From: JBHGBM01 sp041946965
GTDB lineage: Bacteria; Acidobacteriota; Terriglobia; Bryobacterales; Bryobacteraceae
Assembly (NCBI GenBank): GCA_041946965.1
Contig: JBHGBM010000009.1
Span: 1-64,000, forward strand
Direction: 5' to 3'
Length of the DNA stretch: 64,000 nt
Of this stretch, positions 32,866 through 41,552 are shown in pieces. Position numbers and translations under genes: made by a program. The notes beneath the pieces were generated by a model. That model was not told where the DNA came from. It searched no databases and worked only from the letters and a program-made list of their open reading frames with translations. The first letter of the stretch is position 1. Each line of letters opens with the position of its first letter.

Positions 32866-33708
32866 TCAGGGGGTCACGCGCATGATCTCGTCGGCCACAT
32901 CGGTTACGGCGCGCATCTCGCGCACGTCGTGCACCCGCACCATGTGTACGCCGCCCAGAATCGCTGCGGTGACCGCCGCGGCGGTGGCGAAGGCGGTGCC
33001 CTCCGGCGTCTCGTGCGCCAGAAAACTCTTGCGCGAAGGACCCACCATCATGGGAAACTCCATGCGGTTGATCTCCTTGAGCCGCGCCAGCAGGAGCAGG
33101 TTCTGTTCCTTGCGCTTGCCGAAACCGATGCCGGGATCCACCACGATGCGCAGCTTGTCGACCCCCGAACGCCGCGCGCGGTTGGCCGCGGCTTCCAGGT
33201 CGCGCACAACGCCGCCCAGCACGTCCGGCATGGGCGGAAGCTTGGCCCAGGTCTCCGGGCGGCCGCGCATGTGGTTGAGGATCAGACCGGCGTCGTGGTT
33301 GGCGGCCACGCGCGCCAGGTGCGGTTCGAAGGTCAGGCCGGTGGGATCGTTGATGATCTCGGCGCCGTGCTCGAGCGCGCGCTCGGCTACTTCGGCCTTG
33401 TAGGTGTCGACGGAGATGGGTACGGCGAGATGTCCCTTGAGCCGCTTGAGCACGGGGATGAGGCGGCGCAGTTCCTCCGCCGCGGAAATGCGAGCCGAGC
33501 CGGGGCGCGTGGATTCCGCGCCGATGTCAATGATGTCGGCGCCCAGCTCCTCCAACTCCAGAGCGCGGGCGAAGGCGCGATCGGGATCCTGGTAGCGGCC
33601 GCCATCGGAAAACGAATCAGGCGTGACGTTCAGCACGCCGAGAATCACGGTGCGGTCGCCGAGCGCAATTTCGCGGTTCCTGACCTTCCAATGGAAAATC
33701 CTGCGCAT
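32866..33708 (-). CDS. folP: Dihydropteroate synthase
   Basis: Folate-pathway enzyme (280 aa) joining p-aminobenzoate to dihydropterin pyrophosphate; target of sulfonamides. Both signatures are present: VLNVTPDSFSDGG (residues 25-37) and DIIDIGAESTRPGS. Further motifs are VDPGIGFGKRKEQN and MVGPSRKSFL. The ATG at 33708 was chosen because the upstream open frame runs antisense to the GNAT gene. It lies 53 bases after the GNAT stop on the same strand. Confidence 0.96.
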   Translation of the reverse strand: MRRIFHWKVRNREIALGDRTVILGVLNVTPDSFSDGGRYQDPDRAFARALELEELGADIIDIGAESTRPGSARISAAEELRRLIPVLKRLKGHLAVPISVDTYKAEVAERALEHGAEIINDPTGLTFEPHLARVAANHDAGLILNHMRGRPETWAKLPPMPDVLGGVVRDLEAAANRARRSGVDKLRIVVDPGIGFGKRKEQNLLLLARLKEINRMEFPMMVGPSRKSFLAHETPEGTAFATAAAVTAAILGGVHMVRVHDVREMRAVTDVADEIMRVTP

Positions 33709-33761
33709 AGAGCCGGAAAAGCCTACTCCAATTTCGCACGTTTCTCGGCGGGGTGCGCGGG

Positions 33762-34574
33762 CTACCCGTACTCGAATCCGGCGATGGCGAACACGTGGCA
33801 GTCGTTGTGGAGGAACGGGGGCGGATGCGGCACGCCGGGACGCGCCATGCGCACCAGGCGGCGCAGCGGCTGGAACCCGAACTCGCGCGCCATCGCCAAG
33901 GCGGACGCGTTGCCGGGGAGGATGTCCCAGTAGACCATCTCGTTCGGGTGCCGGCCGAGAAACCAGCGCAGCAGCTCGCGGGCGGTTTCCGGCGTGCGCG
34001 CGACGCAGGGTCCGAAGTAGGCCGCCTTGCTGCCCGGGCGTCCCATGGCGTAGCCGCCTTCGGCCCGCGCCGCTTCGATGGGCGCCAGCAGGGTAAGCAT
34101 CGCCTCGCGATCGGCGCCGAACGCCTCGCGGTCGAGCTCCAGCGGAAGATCCGACAGCAGCGGCAGATCGGGGCCTTCGAAAGGAGCGGGTTCGCGGCCC
34201 CAACGCTCGATGGGACACTCGTCCTCGAAGCCGAGCTGCGCGTACAGCGGCCGGCCCATGTCGGTGGCGTCCAGTTTGATCCAGGAAACACGGCGCGCTT
34301 CCAGGTAGGCGATGGCGTGCTCCATCAGAATCCGGGCGAAGCCGCGCCGGCGCATATCGGGATGGGTGAGCACCATGCCGATCCAGGCGAGCTCGCGCCC
34401 GAAGCAGACCGCGGTCGCGGTGGCCGCAAGCCGGCCCTCGCAGTCGATGGCGAAACAGCCCTCGGGCGCCAGGCGGAGCACGTTGCGCCAGTCCAGTTCG
34501 GTCTGGTTCCAGTTGGCCGCCGCTTTGAGTTCCATGGCGGCGGGGATGTCTTCAGCGGTCAGCAGTCGAACCAT
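33762..34574 (-). CDS. GNAT-family N-acetyltransferase
   Basis: 270 aa. The N-terminal GNAT domain (about 1-140) has the acetyl-CoA loop in MVLTHPDMRRRGFARILMEH, followed by YAQLGFEDECPIERW. The C-terminal half (about 150-270) is a second acetyltransferase-like domain of the type seen in two-domain GNATs (GGYAMGRPGSKAAYFGP, then WDILPGNASALAMAREFGF). Substrate unknown. It ends 53 bases before folP on the same strand and may share its transcript. Confidence 0.9.
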   Translation of the reverse strand: MVRLLTAEDIPAAMELKAAANWNQTELDWRNVLRLAPEGCFAIDCEGRLAATATAVCFGRELAWIGMVLTHPDMRRRGFARILMEHAIAYLEARRVSWIKLDATDMGRPLYAQLGFEDECPIERWGREPAPFEGPDLPLLSDLPLELDREAFGADREAMLTLLAPIEAARAEGGYAMGRPGSKAAYFGPCVARTPETARELLRWFLGRHPNEMVYWDILPGNASALAMAREFGFQPLRRLVRMARPGVPHPPPFLHNDCHVFAIAGFEYG

Positions 34575-34589
34575 GGCTTTTAAGACAGG

Positions 34590-37500
34590 TTACCAGTAAA
34601 GCTTCAGCGCGAATTGCACCTGACGTTCGGTGCGCTGGAAAGTGCTCTTCGATCCGGCGGCCGTAATGCGGCCGGCATCGGGGCTGCCGATGGAGGAATT
34701 CGGCGTGTTGAAGTGCGGCGTGTTGGTCAAGTTGAAAAACTCCGCGCGAAACTCGGCGCGACGCACGCGGTCCTGGCCGAAGTAGAAGGACTTGAACACG
34801 GAGGAATCGAACTGCACCGTGCCCGGCCCGTACAGGATATTGCGCCCCGAGTTACCGAAAAGGAACGGCCCTGGCGTGCGAAAGGCGCCGGTATCGAACC
34901 AGCGGCGGATGCTGCGCTCGGAGCGGTCGAGCGCGCCGTCGCCCGTGCGGTCGGGCCGTTGTCCTCCGCTGCCGTTCAGTGTATTGGTGGCCGAGGAGGG
35001 GCTGAAGACCAGCCCCGTGTAAAAGCTGCTGATGCCGTTGATCTGCCAGCCGCCGAGCAGGAGGTCGGCCAGCCGCGGCGCGGAAGCCAGGAAACGGCGC
35101 CCTCGCCCGACGGGGATTTCGTACATCGACGAGACGATCAGGCGGTGGCGCATGTCGAGATCGCCGCTGGCCCGCTCGGAGTTCAGGTCAAAGTAGTTCT
35201 GGCGGCCGGCGAGGAAGCCGCCGTTATCGATGGCGTGCGCCCAGGTATAGGCGACTTGGAAATTGAAACCGCTGGCCGTCCGCCGTTCGGCCGAAACTTG
35301 CAGCGAGTGGTAAACCGAGAAACCGCCCGATTCCACCCACGAGATGTCGCCGAACAGCGGATAGGGGCGCCGCGAGGCCACCGCGCCCGGACCTGGCCGC
35401 GCCTGGTTCAGGTTCGGATCGAGCACCAGTTTCTTTCCGGATGTGCCCACGTAATTAGCCGCGAACAGGACGCCGCCCGGCAGGTCGTATTGAATGCCGG
35501 AGTTCCACTGCTGTGCATACGGCGAGCGGAAGTGCGGGTCGATAGCCTGTATCTGCCCGCCGATGGGTGAGAACACGATTCCGGGAGGCCGGTCGAACCC
35601 TTGCGAGATGCGGCGGGCGCCGGTGAAGTCGAACTGGTTGTTGCTGTAAGTTACCGAGCCGACGAACGGAGGATTGTTGCCGCCCAGGCTGGTGGCGGGG
35701 ATGGCCTCGGAGGAATAGAACAGGCCGTACGCGGCGCGCACTGCGGCGCGCTTGCCGAGCTTGTAAGCCAGCCCAATGCGCGGGCCGAAGTTGTTCAGGT
35801 CGGTATCGGTGCCGCTCGCCTGCGGCAGTTCCCGGCTGCCCACCACAAACACATTCCCGCGTTCCGGCAGGAAATTCGAGAGGCGGTTAAAAACCTCCTT
35901 CCACGGGTAGGCGGCGTAGACCTCGTAGCGCAGGCCAAGGCTCAGGGTCAGAGCGGGCGTGACCTTCCAGGTGTCCTGCGCGAACCAGGCATATTCGGTG
36001 CGGCGGTAGCCGCGTGCGCCCGTGACGTAGGCGTTGACGCCGGTCTGGGGGGCGCCGAGCAGAAGATCGGCGAGCCCGATGCCGGTTCCAGCCGGCTGCG
36101 CGGGGTTGGTGGTGTAGATGGTTCCGAATGAGAACACGCCGCGGAGGTTGCTTTCCTGGAACAGGTTGTAGCGGCGGCGGCCCACTTCGCCTCCGAACTT
36201 GAAGGTGTGCCCGCCACGCACCCACGTGAACGCGTCGTTCCACTGGTAGTTCTCGCTGATGATCAGCGAAGTGCGGTTGCCGGTGTCGCCCACCGCCTCG
36301 TAGCCCGAGACGTTGATGCGGCTGAGGCCGCTTGTCAGCACGTCTTCCTTGACGTTGACGCCTGGTATGCCCAGCTCGGCGGAGACGTCGCGTCCCCAGT
36401 TGAGGTGCCTCGCTTCGATGCGCAGCCGCGTGACGCCGGCGCGGAACTCGTTGATCATGTTCGGCGCAAGCGTGCGGGTATAGCTGGCCACGAATTGGTG
36501 CAGGGGAAAACGAGAGGCTCCGGCGCCGCTGTTTCCCACTGCGGGCAACGGCAGGCTGCCGGGCACCACCTGTTCGGTGAAATGGCGCGTAAAACGGAAG
36601 AACGCCTGGTCGCGCGAGCTGAAGTTCTGGTCCACCTTGACGTCGAAATTGTTGGAGCTGACGGGCTGCGGCGGATTGCTGCTGTAATTCGACGCCACCC
36701 CGGGCAGGTTCGGGGCTGGGTAGATGTTGATGACGTTCTGGCCCACGCGGTCGAAGCGGGTCTGCGGGATGCGGTTGCCGGGAAACTGGTCGCGGATCTG
36801 GCCGCTGCCGGCGGGGTTGGGCCGGGTGCTCAGCGGGTCGTAGATGCGGTTCGGATGCGCGCTGAAATCGCCCTGCTTGAAGGCGGGCAGTGGCACGCTG
36901 ACCAGGTAGGTCAGCGCCTGGCGCCGGCGCACGCCCTCATAGGAAGCGAAGAAGAACGTGCGGTTTCGCGCACGGTTGTAGAAGGGCAGCACGGCGGGCC
37001 CGCCGAGCGTGGCGCCGAACTGGTTCATGCGAAACGGCGCGATCTTGCCGGGCGGATCGAAGAAGTTCTTGGCGTCAAGCGCGGAGTTGCGCAGGAATTC
37101 GAAAGCGTTGCCGTGAAAATCGCGCCCGCCGCTCTTGTAGCTGACGTTGATGGTGCCTCCGCCGCCTCGTCCGAACTCGGCGTTTGTGACGCTGGTCTGG
37201 ACACGGAACTCCTGGATGGCGTCGATCGGCGGATACACCAGGATGCCCTGCCCGTTGTGGTTTTCCGAGTTATCCAGGCCGTCAACCAGGTAATGATTGG
37301 CCCGGAATCCCATGCCGTTCACGACATTTCCCGTGGTGCCGCGAACGGCGGTCAGCGCCGGACTGCCGCCCTGCAACTGCGCGGGCACCACACCGGTGGC
37401 GAGTCCGATGAGCTGGTTGAAGTTGCGGGCATTCAGAGGCAGGTCCCGCACGGCACGCTCGTCCCGCAGGTTGCTCACAGTGGCGCTCTCGCTCTCGAGC

Positions 37501-37859
37501 AGCGGCGCGGTCGCCTCCACCGTCACCTGCTCCTCCATGGCACCTACCGGCATGCTCATGTCAACTACGGCGCGCTGGTTCAGCGTCAGATCGAGCTTCG
37601 CCACCGTGCGCCGGAAGCCGGCCATCTCCGCCGCAATGGTGTACGGGCCCGGATGCAGCGGCGGCGATACGTACTGGCCGAGGGCGTTAGACGAGACCTT
37701 GGTATCGAGCCCGGTCGCGTCGTTGTGAATGGTGACGGCCGCGCCCGCGATGACCGCCCCGCTGGGATCGGTCAGGGTGCCGGTGATGACACCCGTGTCC
37801 ACCTGCGCCATGGCAAGCAGACATGCGGAAAAAAGGATTGCCAAAGTCCTCATGGGCAT
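34590..37859 (-). CDS. TonB-dependent receptor, carboxypeptidase-regulatory-like
   Basis: 1089-aa outer-membrane protein. Signal peptide (MPMRTLAILFSACLLAMAQ), CarboxypepD_reg-like domain beginning GVITGTLTDPSGAVIAGAAV, plug-like segment with ERAVRDLPLNARNFNQLIGL, and a barrel ending RQVQFALKLYW. Ligand unknown. The ATG at 37853 is an alternative start. No transporter or hydrolase partner is adjacent on this strand; the gene upstream is divergent. Confidence 0.9.
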   Translation of the reverse strand: MPMRTLAILFSACLLAMAQVDTGVITGTLTDPSGAVIAGAAVTIHNDATGLDTKVSSNALGQYVSPPLHPGPYTIAAEMAGFRRTVAKLDLTLNQRAVVDMSMPVGAMEEQVTVEATAPLLESESATVSNLRDERAVRDLPLNARNFNQLIGLATGVVPAQLQGGSPALTAVRGTTGNVVNGMGFRANHYLVDGLDNSENHNGQGILVYPPIDAIQEFRVQTSVTNAEFGRGGGGTINVSYKSGGRDFHGNAFEFLRNSALDAKNFFDPPGKIAPFRMNQFGATLGGPAVLPFYNRARNRTFFFASYEGVRRRQALTYLVSVPLPAFKQGDFSAHPNRIYDPLSTRPNPAGSGQIRDQFPGNRIPQTRFDRVGQNVINIYPAPNLPGVASNYSSNPPQPVSSNNFDVKVDQNFSSRDQAFFRFTRHFTEQVVPGSLPLPAVGNSGAGASRFPLHQFVASYTRTLAPNMINEFRAGVTRLRIEARHLNWGRDVSAELGIPGVNVKEDVLTSGLSRINVSGYEAVGDTGNRTSLIISENYQWNDAFTWVRGGHTFKFGGEVGRRRYNLFQESNLRGVFSFGTIYTTNPAQPAGTGIGLADLLLGAPQTGVNAYVTGARGYRRTEYAWFAQDTWKVTPALTLSLGLRYEVYAAYPWKEVFNRLSNFLPERGNVFVVGSRELPQASGTDTDLNNFGPRIGLAYKLGKRAAVRAAYGLFYSSEAIPATSLGGNNPPFVGSVTYSNNQFDFTGARRISQGFDRPPGIVFSPIGGQIQAIDPHFRSPYAQQWNSGIQYDLPGGVLFAANYVGTSGKKLVLDPNLNQARPGPGAVASRRPYPLFGDISWVESGGFSVYHSLQVSAERRTASGFNFQVAYTWAHAIDNGGFLAGRQNYFDLNSERASGDLDMRHRLIVSSMYEIPVGRGRRFLASAPRLADLLLGGWQINGISSFYTGLVFSPSSATNTLNGSGGQRPDRTGDGALDRSERSIRRWFDTGAFRTPGPFLFGNSGRNILYGPGTVQFDSSVFKSFYFGQDRVRRAEFRAEFFNLTNTPHFNTPNSSIGSPDAGRITAAGSKSTFQRTERQVQFALKLYW

Positions 37860-37931
37860 GATTCTATATCAGGCGCGCTGGCAGGGCGGAGGGAAATGCA
37901 ATTCTAGCCGCATCCGTGTGCACAATGGGAT

Positions 37932-38303
37932 ATGGCCGCCAACGCGCTCCGGGTCATTTTCCCCTACAAGGATCACGGCGTCTGGGTTTTCGACGATGCG
38001 TCCGTGGGCCTCGTGAAGGAACCGTTCGTGTGCGGCGCTCCGGAGATCATCGAGAGGCTGGTGAAGGATATCCCGAAAGCCGACCGGGGGTTCACGCTGT
38101 TGGCTTCTGCCGGGCCCTTCCCGCGGTATCAGGCGGAGCTGGTGTGGTTGCGCGAGGAGTCCGGAGGGCACTGGTATCGCCTCTCGGGCACCGGGATGGA
38201 GGCCTGGCTGTGTCCCGCGCTGCTGCTCTATTTTTCACCCGCGCCGGCCAGACTGTATGTGGCTACCGAGCCCAGATCTCCAAAGGCGGGAGGCCGGCGC
38301 TAG
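37932..38303 (+). CDS. DUF6717-like small protein
   Basis: 123 aa, starting MAANALRVIFPYKDHGVWVF, with FDDASVGLVKEPFVCGAPEI and a C-terminal EAWLCPALLLYFSPAPARLY. This matches my memory of the DUF6717 family, which has no known function. No signal peptide. Its 3' end overlaps the convergent phosphodiesterase gene by 41 bases. Divergent from the receptor gene at 37859. Confidence 0.72.
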   Translation: MAANALRVIFPYKDHGVWVFDDASVGLVKEPFVCGAPEIIERLVKDIPKADRGFTLLASAGPFPRYQAELVWLREESGGHWYRLSGTGMEAWLCPALLLYFSPAPARLYVATEPRSPKAGGRR

Positions 38304-39633
38304 GGAAGGGCACCCCCATCGCGCGGGCGAGCGTGGGCGCGATGGCGCGCATGTCGATTTCGCCGATCGCCATGCCCGGCCGGATTCCATTTCCCTCGAT
38401 CATGAAGAAGGCGCCCAAGTCGGGATGCACGGGCGCATGGCCGTGGGTTCCGCGCATGCTGACGGTAATCACCAGGGGGCCCTGGAGAGCGGAGCCTACG
38501 GAGAAACCGGGCCGCATGTCCACCCAGAACTCCGCCGTGGGCGCGCCTCCCATCCGGGCGATCTCGCGGCGGTCCAGAATTGCGGCGATCCCGTGATCGG
38601 GAACCGATGCCAGCCGCTCCAGCACCTGAGCGGTCCTCAGTCGCGCCTGGGAGTTATTCGGGTCGTTGAGGACGATGGCCGCCGAACCGCCGGCCGGCCA
38701 GGGCATGGCGCTCCAATCGGCGACGCCGGCCGATGCGAGCGTGTTTCCCTGCCCCTTGAGCGCGATCAGGCCGCCTTTCACAAAAGCGGCGTCGAGCGAC
38801 AGCACCCGCTCCACCGGGGCGAAACCGTGATCGGAAACGACGCAGAGGGCCGATGCCGGATCCGCCGCGCGCATGGCATCGCCCAGCAGGGCGATCATGC
38901 GGTCGATCTCCTCCATGGCCGCCAGCGCGGGCGGGCTGAAGGGACCGCGCCCATGCTGGGTGTGGTCGAGCGCCGCCAGGTGCACGGTCAGAAACTGCGC
39001 GTTCTTGCGGCGGATCATCTCCGCGGCGTGCCGGGTGCGCGCCCAATCGCGCGGCACGGCCTGGTTCACGTCCACCAAGTAGGGGCCCGCCTTTTTCTCC
39101 AGTTCCGCGAGCAGCCCGGGGGGCGTGGAAAGCGCGCGCAGCATCTTCAGATCGTCCGGCGTCCTGGTGCCCGCGAACTCAGGGAGGTTGAGATGGATGG
39201 ACCGGGCGCCCACCGTCACCGGCCAGCTCACGCTGGCGGTCACCCGCCCGGCGGCCGCGGCGGCGTCCCACAGGGTGGGGACGCGCAGGTCTTCGGCGTA
39301 CCAATACCAGATGTTCGGGTCGCGCACGGCCGCGTCGAAGGGGTGATTGGAATAGATGCCGTGTTGGGCTGGCGCGGTCCCGGTGACCAGCGTGGCGTGG
39401 CTGGGGTAGGTGGAGGTGGGCAGGACGCCGCGAACGCGGGCGGCGTGGGCGCCTTCCCGCATGAGCCGCCGCAAATAGGGGATCTTCAGCCCGTACTTGT
39501 CCGCTGCGGCGACGTATTCCGGCCGCAGGCCGTCCACGGAGATCAGCAGCAGGCGCGGGGCCGCGGAACGCGCCGGCATCGTGGCGGCCGGCGCAAGAGA
39601 TAACAGCCTTCTACGGGTTAGACAAGTCGCCAT
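38263..39633 (-). CDS. Type I phosphodiesterase / nucleotide pyrophosphatase (NPP family)
   Basis: 456-aa secreted metallophosphodiesterase of the alkaline-phosphatase superfamily. A Tat-like N-terminus (TRRRLLSLAPAA) is followed by ISVDGLRPEY with the metal-binding Asp34, and VLPTSTYPSHATLVTG where Thr75 is the expected nucleophile; later ligands include VVSDHGF and HDH-like GTHGHAPVHPD. NPP enzymes hydrolyse nucleotide, lysophospholipid or glycerophosphodiester bonds; which applies cannot be read. The ATG at 39633 lies inside the upstream HAD gene (23-base overlap), so both are in one operon controlled from the SorC intergenic region. Confidence 0.88.
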   Translation of the reverse strand: MATCLTRRRLLSLAPAATMPARSAAPRLLLISVDGLRPEYVAAADKYGLKIPYLRRLMREGAHAARVRGVLPTSTYPSHATLVTGTAPAQHGIYSNHPFDAAVRDPNIWYWYAEDLRVPTLWDAAAAAGRVTASVSWPVTVGARSIHLNLPEFAGTRTPDDLKMLRALSTPPGLLAELEKKAGPYLVDVNQAVPRDWARTRHAAEMIRRKNAQFLTVHLAALDHTQHGRGPFSPPALAAMEEIDRMIALLGDAMRAADPASALCVVSDHGFAPVERVLSLDAAFVKGGLIALKGQGNTLASAGVADWSAMPWPAGGSAAIVLNDPNNSQARLRTAQVLERLASVPDHGIAAILDRREIARMGGAPTAEFWVDMRPGFSVGSALQGPLVITVSMRGTHGHAPVHPDLGAFFMIEGNGIRPGMAIGEIDMRAIAPTLARAMGVPFPSAGLPPLEIWAR

Positions 39634-40441
39634 CGAGCGCTCCTGCCAGCAATTCACCCAGAGTTCCTACGTTCGCGGCCACCAGGTCCGGCGGAGGAGA
39701 AAGCGCCGCCGCGTCCTCCGCCGTCGCCTCGCCGCTCAACACCAGCACGGAAAATACCCCCGCTTTCCGCGCCATGGCCATATCGGTGTAAATGCGGTCC
39801 CCCACCATGGCCACCTGCGAGGGGGCCAGGTCCAACTGCCGGCAAAGGTCGAGCAGGATGGAGGGATCGGGCTTGCCGAGCACCACTGGACGCCGCCCGG
39901 TGGCGGCCGATAAAGCGGCGCAGATAGAGCCGCAATCCACCAGGACGGTGGGCTCGTCGGTGGGGCAGATCAGGTCGGGGTGGGTGGCGATGAAAGGCAA
40001 CCCCCGGCTGATCCAGTAAGCCGCGCGGCAGAGGCGCTCGAAGGTCAGGGTGGTGTCGAACCCCACGATGACCGCTTCGGGGGCGTCCCATGCGACTTCA
40101 AAACCCGCCTCCTCGAACTGGCGGCACAGCGAAGGCGTGCCGAGCACCGCAATGGAGTTCACCAGTGGAAGGCGATCACGCAGATACATGACGGCGGAAT
40201 CGGCGGGGGTAAAGATCTGCTCGCCGGCGGCGTCGATGCCGAAGAGGCGGAGCTTCTCCACGTAATCAGACTTACTGCGCGAGGTGTTGTTCGTCAGGAA
40301 GGTGTAGCCGATGCCAAGCCGGCGGAGGAGCGCGAGGAAAGGGAGCGTGCAGTCAAACAGCCGGCTGCCCTTGTAGATCGTGCCGTCCATGTCGAGAACG
40401 GCGTGACGGATGCGGGCGAGCGCGGCCGGATCGGCTTGCAT
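39611..40441 (-). CDS. HAD-IIA family phosphatase (NagD/AraL/glycerol-phosphatase type)
   Basis: 276-aa haloacid dehalogenase-superfamily phosphatase. The nucleophile motif is AVLDMDGTIYKG (Asp17, Asp19); then TFLTNNTSRSKSDY, a C2 cap, and motif IV VGDRIYTDMAMA. The family includes NagD, Bacillus AraL and phosphoglycolate/glycerol-3-phosphate phosphatases. Its start codon lies inside a perfect 12-bp palindrome (40438-40449) and it is divergent from a SorC regulator whose operon encodes an AraM-type dehydrogenase. Bacillus AraL and AraM are likewise encoded together. Role inferred: dephosphorylation of a glycerol- or sugar-phosphate. Confidence 0.9.
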   Translation of the reverse strand: MQADPAALARIRHAVLDMDGTIYKGSRLFDCTLPFLALLRRLGIGYTFLTNNTSRSKSDYVEKLRLFGIDAAGEQIFTPADSAVMYLRDRLPLVNSIAVLGTPSLCRQFEEAGFEVAWDAPEAVIVGFDTTLTFERLCRAAYWISRGLPFIATHPDLICPTDEPTVLVDCGSICAALSAATGRRPVVLGKPDPSILLDLCRQLDLAPSQVAMVGDRIYTDMAMARKAGVFSVLVLSGEATAEDAAALSPPPDLVAANVGTLGELLAGALDGDLSNP

Positions 40442-40449
40442 AATTATGC
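40438..40449. promoter_or_regulatory. Candidate SorC-regulator operator 1 (perfect palindrome)
   Basis: GCATAATTATGC, a perfect 12-bp palindrome, AT-rich in a GC-rich genome, about 8 bases downstream of the predicted start site of the leftward HAD/phosphodiesterase transcript and overlapping its start codon. A near copy lies at 40551-40562 in the divergent transcript. Likely a repressor or effector-gated site for the SorC protein. Confidence 0.6.
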
Positions 40450-40463
40450 AGACTAGAGATCTC

Positions 40464-40492
40464 AGTGTAGCCGCGACATGGCAGGAAGTCAA
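40464..40492 (-). promoter_or_regulatory. Sigma-70-type promoter for the HAD/phosphodiesterase operon
   Basis: On the minus strand TTGACT - 17 bases - TACACT, with optimal spacing. The predicted start site is near 40457, immediately before the operator-like palindrome at 40438-40449. Confidence 0.6.
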
Positions 40493-40507
40493 AGGATTAT
40501 TTAGTCA

Positions 40508-40536
40508 TTGACCTTGGTTTCCGGGGGGCGTATGAT
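40508..40536 (+). promoter_or_regulatory. Sigma-70-type promoter for the SorC operon
   Basis: TTGACC - 17 bases - TATGAT, both boxes five of six to consensus. The predicted start site near 40543 lies just before the second operator-like copy (40551-40562). Confidence 0.65.
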
Positions 40537-40550
40537 TGAATTCCTAAGCA

Positions 40551-40562
40551 GCATAATTATTC
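40551..40562. promoter_or_regulatory. Candidate SorC-regulator operator 2
   Basis: GCATAATTATTC, 11 of 12 bases identical to the palindrome at 40438-40449, placed between the predicted start site and the regulator's ATG (40566). Suggests autoregulation and shared control of the two divergent operons. Confidence 0.55.
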
Positions 40563-40565
40563 ACA

Positions 40566-41552
40566 ATGGAAGACGCCTACAGCGACGACCAGCTCATCCT
40601 AACCGCCAGGCTCTACTTCATCGAGGGCTTGCCGCAGGCGCAGATCGGCAAGCTGGTGAACGTGTCACAATCCAAGATTTCACGCATGCTGGCGCTGGCC
40701 CGGCAGCGGGGGCTGGTGCGGGTGACGGTGCCGGAGTACGAGCCCCGCAATCTCGCGCTCGAGCACCAGCTTCGGGAGCGTCTCAACATCGCCTCGCTGG
40801 TGATCCGTGCGGCGGCGGGTTCCAGGGCCAAGGACCTGAGGCAGGTGATGGGCTACTTCGCCGCGCCGATCGTCTCCGCCTGGATTCGCTCGGGCAGCAG
40901 GGTGGCGGTTTCGGGGGGGCGGACCATGCAATCGCTGATCGAGAGCATGAAGCCCTCCGGCAGAGTGCACGGGGTCACGGTGTTGCAGGCCATGGGCAAC
41001 ATCGATTCGAGCCCCGGACCCTATGACGCGGTGGAGCTGTGCCGGCGGCTGGCCAAGGCGGCGGGCGGAACGTTCCTCACTCTGAATACGCCGGCCATCC
41101 TGCCGGATGCCGAGACATGCCGCCGGCTGCTGGGGCTGGAGCAGATCCGCACGGTGATGAGCGGCCTGGCGAAATCCGATATTGCGTTGGTCGGCATCGG
41201 CACGCTCGAAAACTCGGTCTTCGTGGAACGTAAGGCGCTCGGCGCGCGGGAGATCGAGACGCTGCGGCGGGCAGGCGCGGCGGGCGAAATTCTGGGGCGC
41301 TTTTACGACGCCCAAGGGCGGGAGTGCGCAAGCCCGCTGCGCGACCGCGTGGTCAGCCTGGGGCTGGAGGAGCTGCGGCGGATTCCGAACGTAGTGGCGG
41401 TGGTGTCGGGCGCGGACCGGCGGGATGCCATTCTGGCAGCTATTCGCGGCGGGCTGGTGAAAGCGCTGGTGATCGACGAGGGCGGCGCGACTGCCGTGCT
41501 GGACGGCGCCGGGAGTGGAGGCGGAATTGATCCAGGAACGGCAACTGCTTGA
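40566..41552 (+). CDS. SorC/DeoR-type sugar-binding transcriptional regulator
   Basis: 328 aa. An N-terminal helix-turn-helix (QAQIGKLVNVSQSKISRMLA, about residues 24-43) precedes the SorC phospho-sugar-binding domain with WIRSGSRVAVSGGRTMQSLI and DIALVGIGTLENSVF. Family members respond to sugar- or polyol-phosphates. It is the first gene of the rightward operon and sits between two divergent promoters with paired palindromes, so it probably controls both operons. The 3' end overlaps the dehydrogenase gene by 38 bases. Confidence 0.92.
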   Translation: MEDAYSDDQLILTARLYFIEGLPQAQIGKLVNVSQSKISRMLALARQRGLVRVTVPEYEPRNLALEHQLRERLNIASLVIRAAAGSRAKDLRQVMGYFAAPIVSAWIRSGSRVAVSGGRTMQSLIESMKPSGRVHGVTVLQAMGNIDSSPGPYDAVELCRRLAKAAGGTFLTLNTPAILPDAETCRRLLGLEQIRTVMSGLAKSDIALVGIGTLENSVFVERKALGAREIETLRRAGAAGEILGRFYDAQGRECASPLRDRVVSLGLEELRRIPNVVAVVSGADRRDAILAAIRGGLVKALVIDEGGATAVLDGAGSGGGIDPGTATA

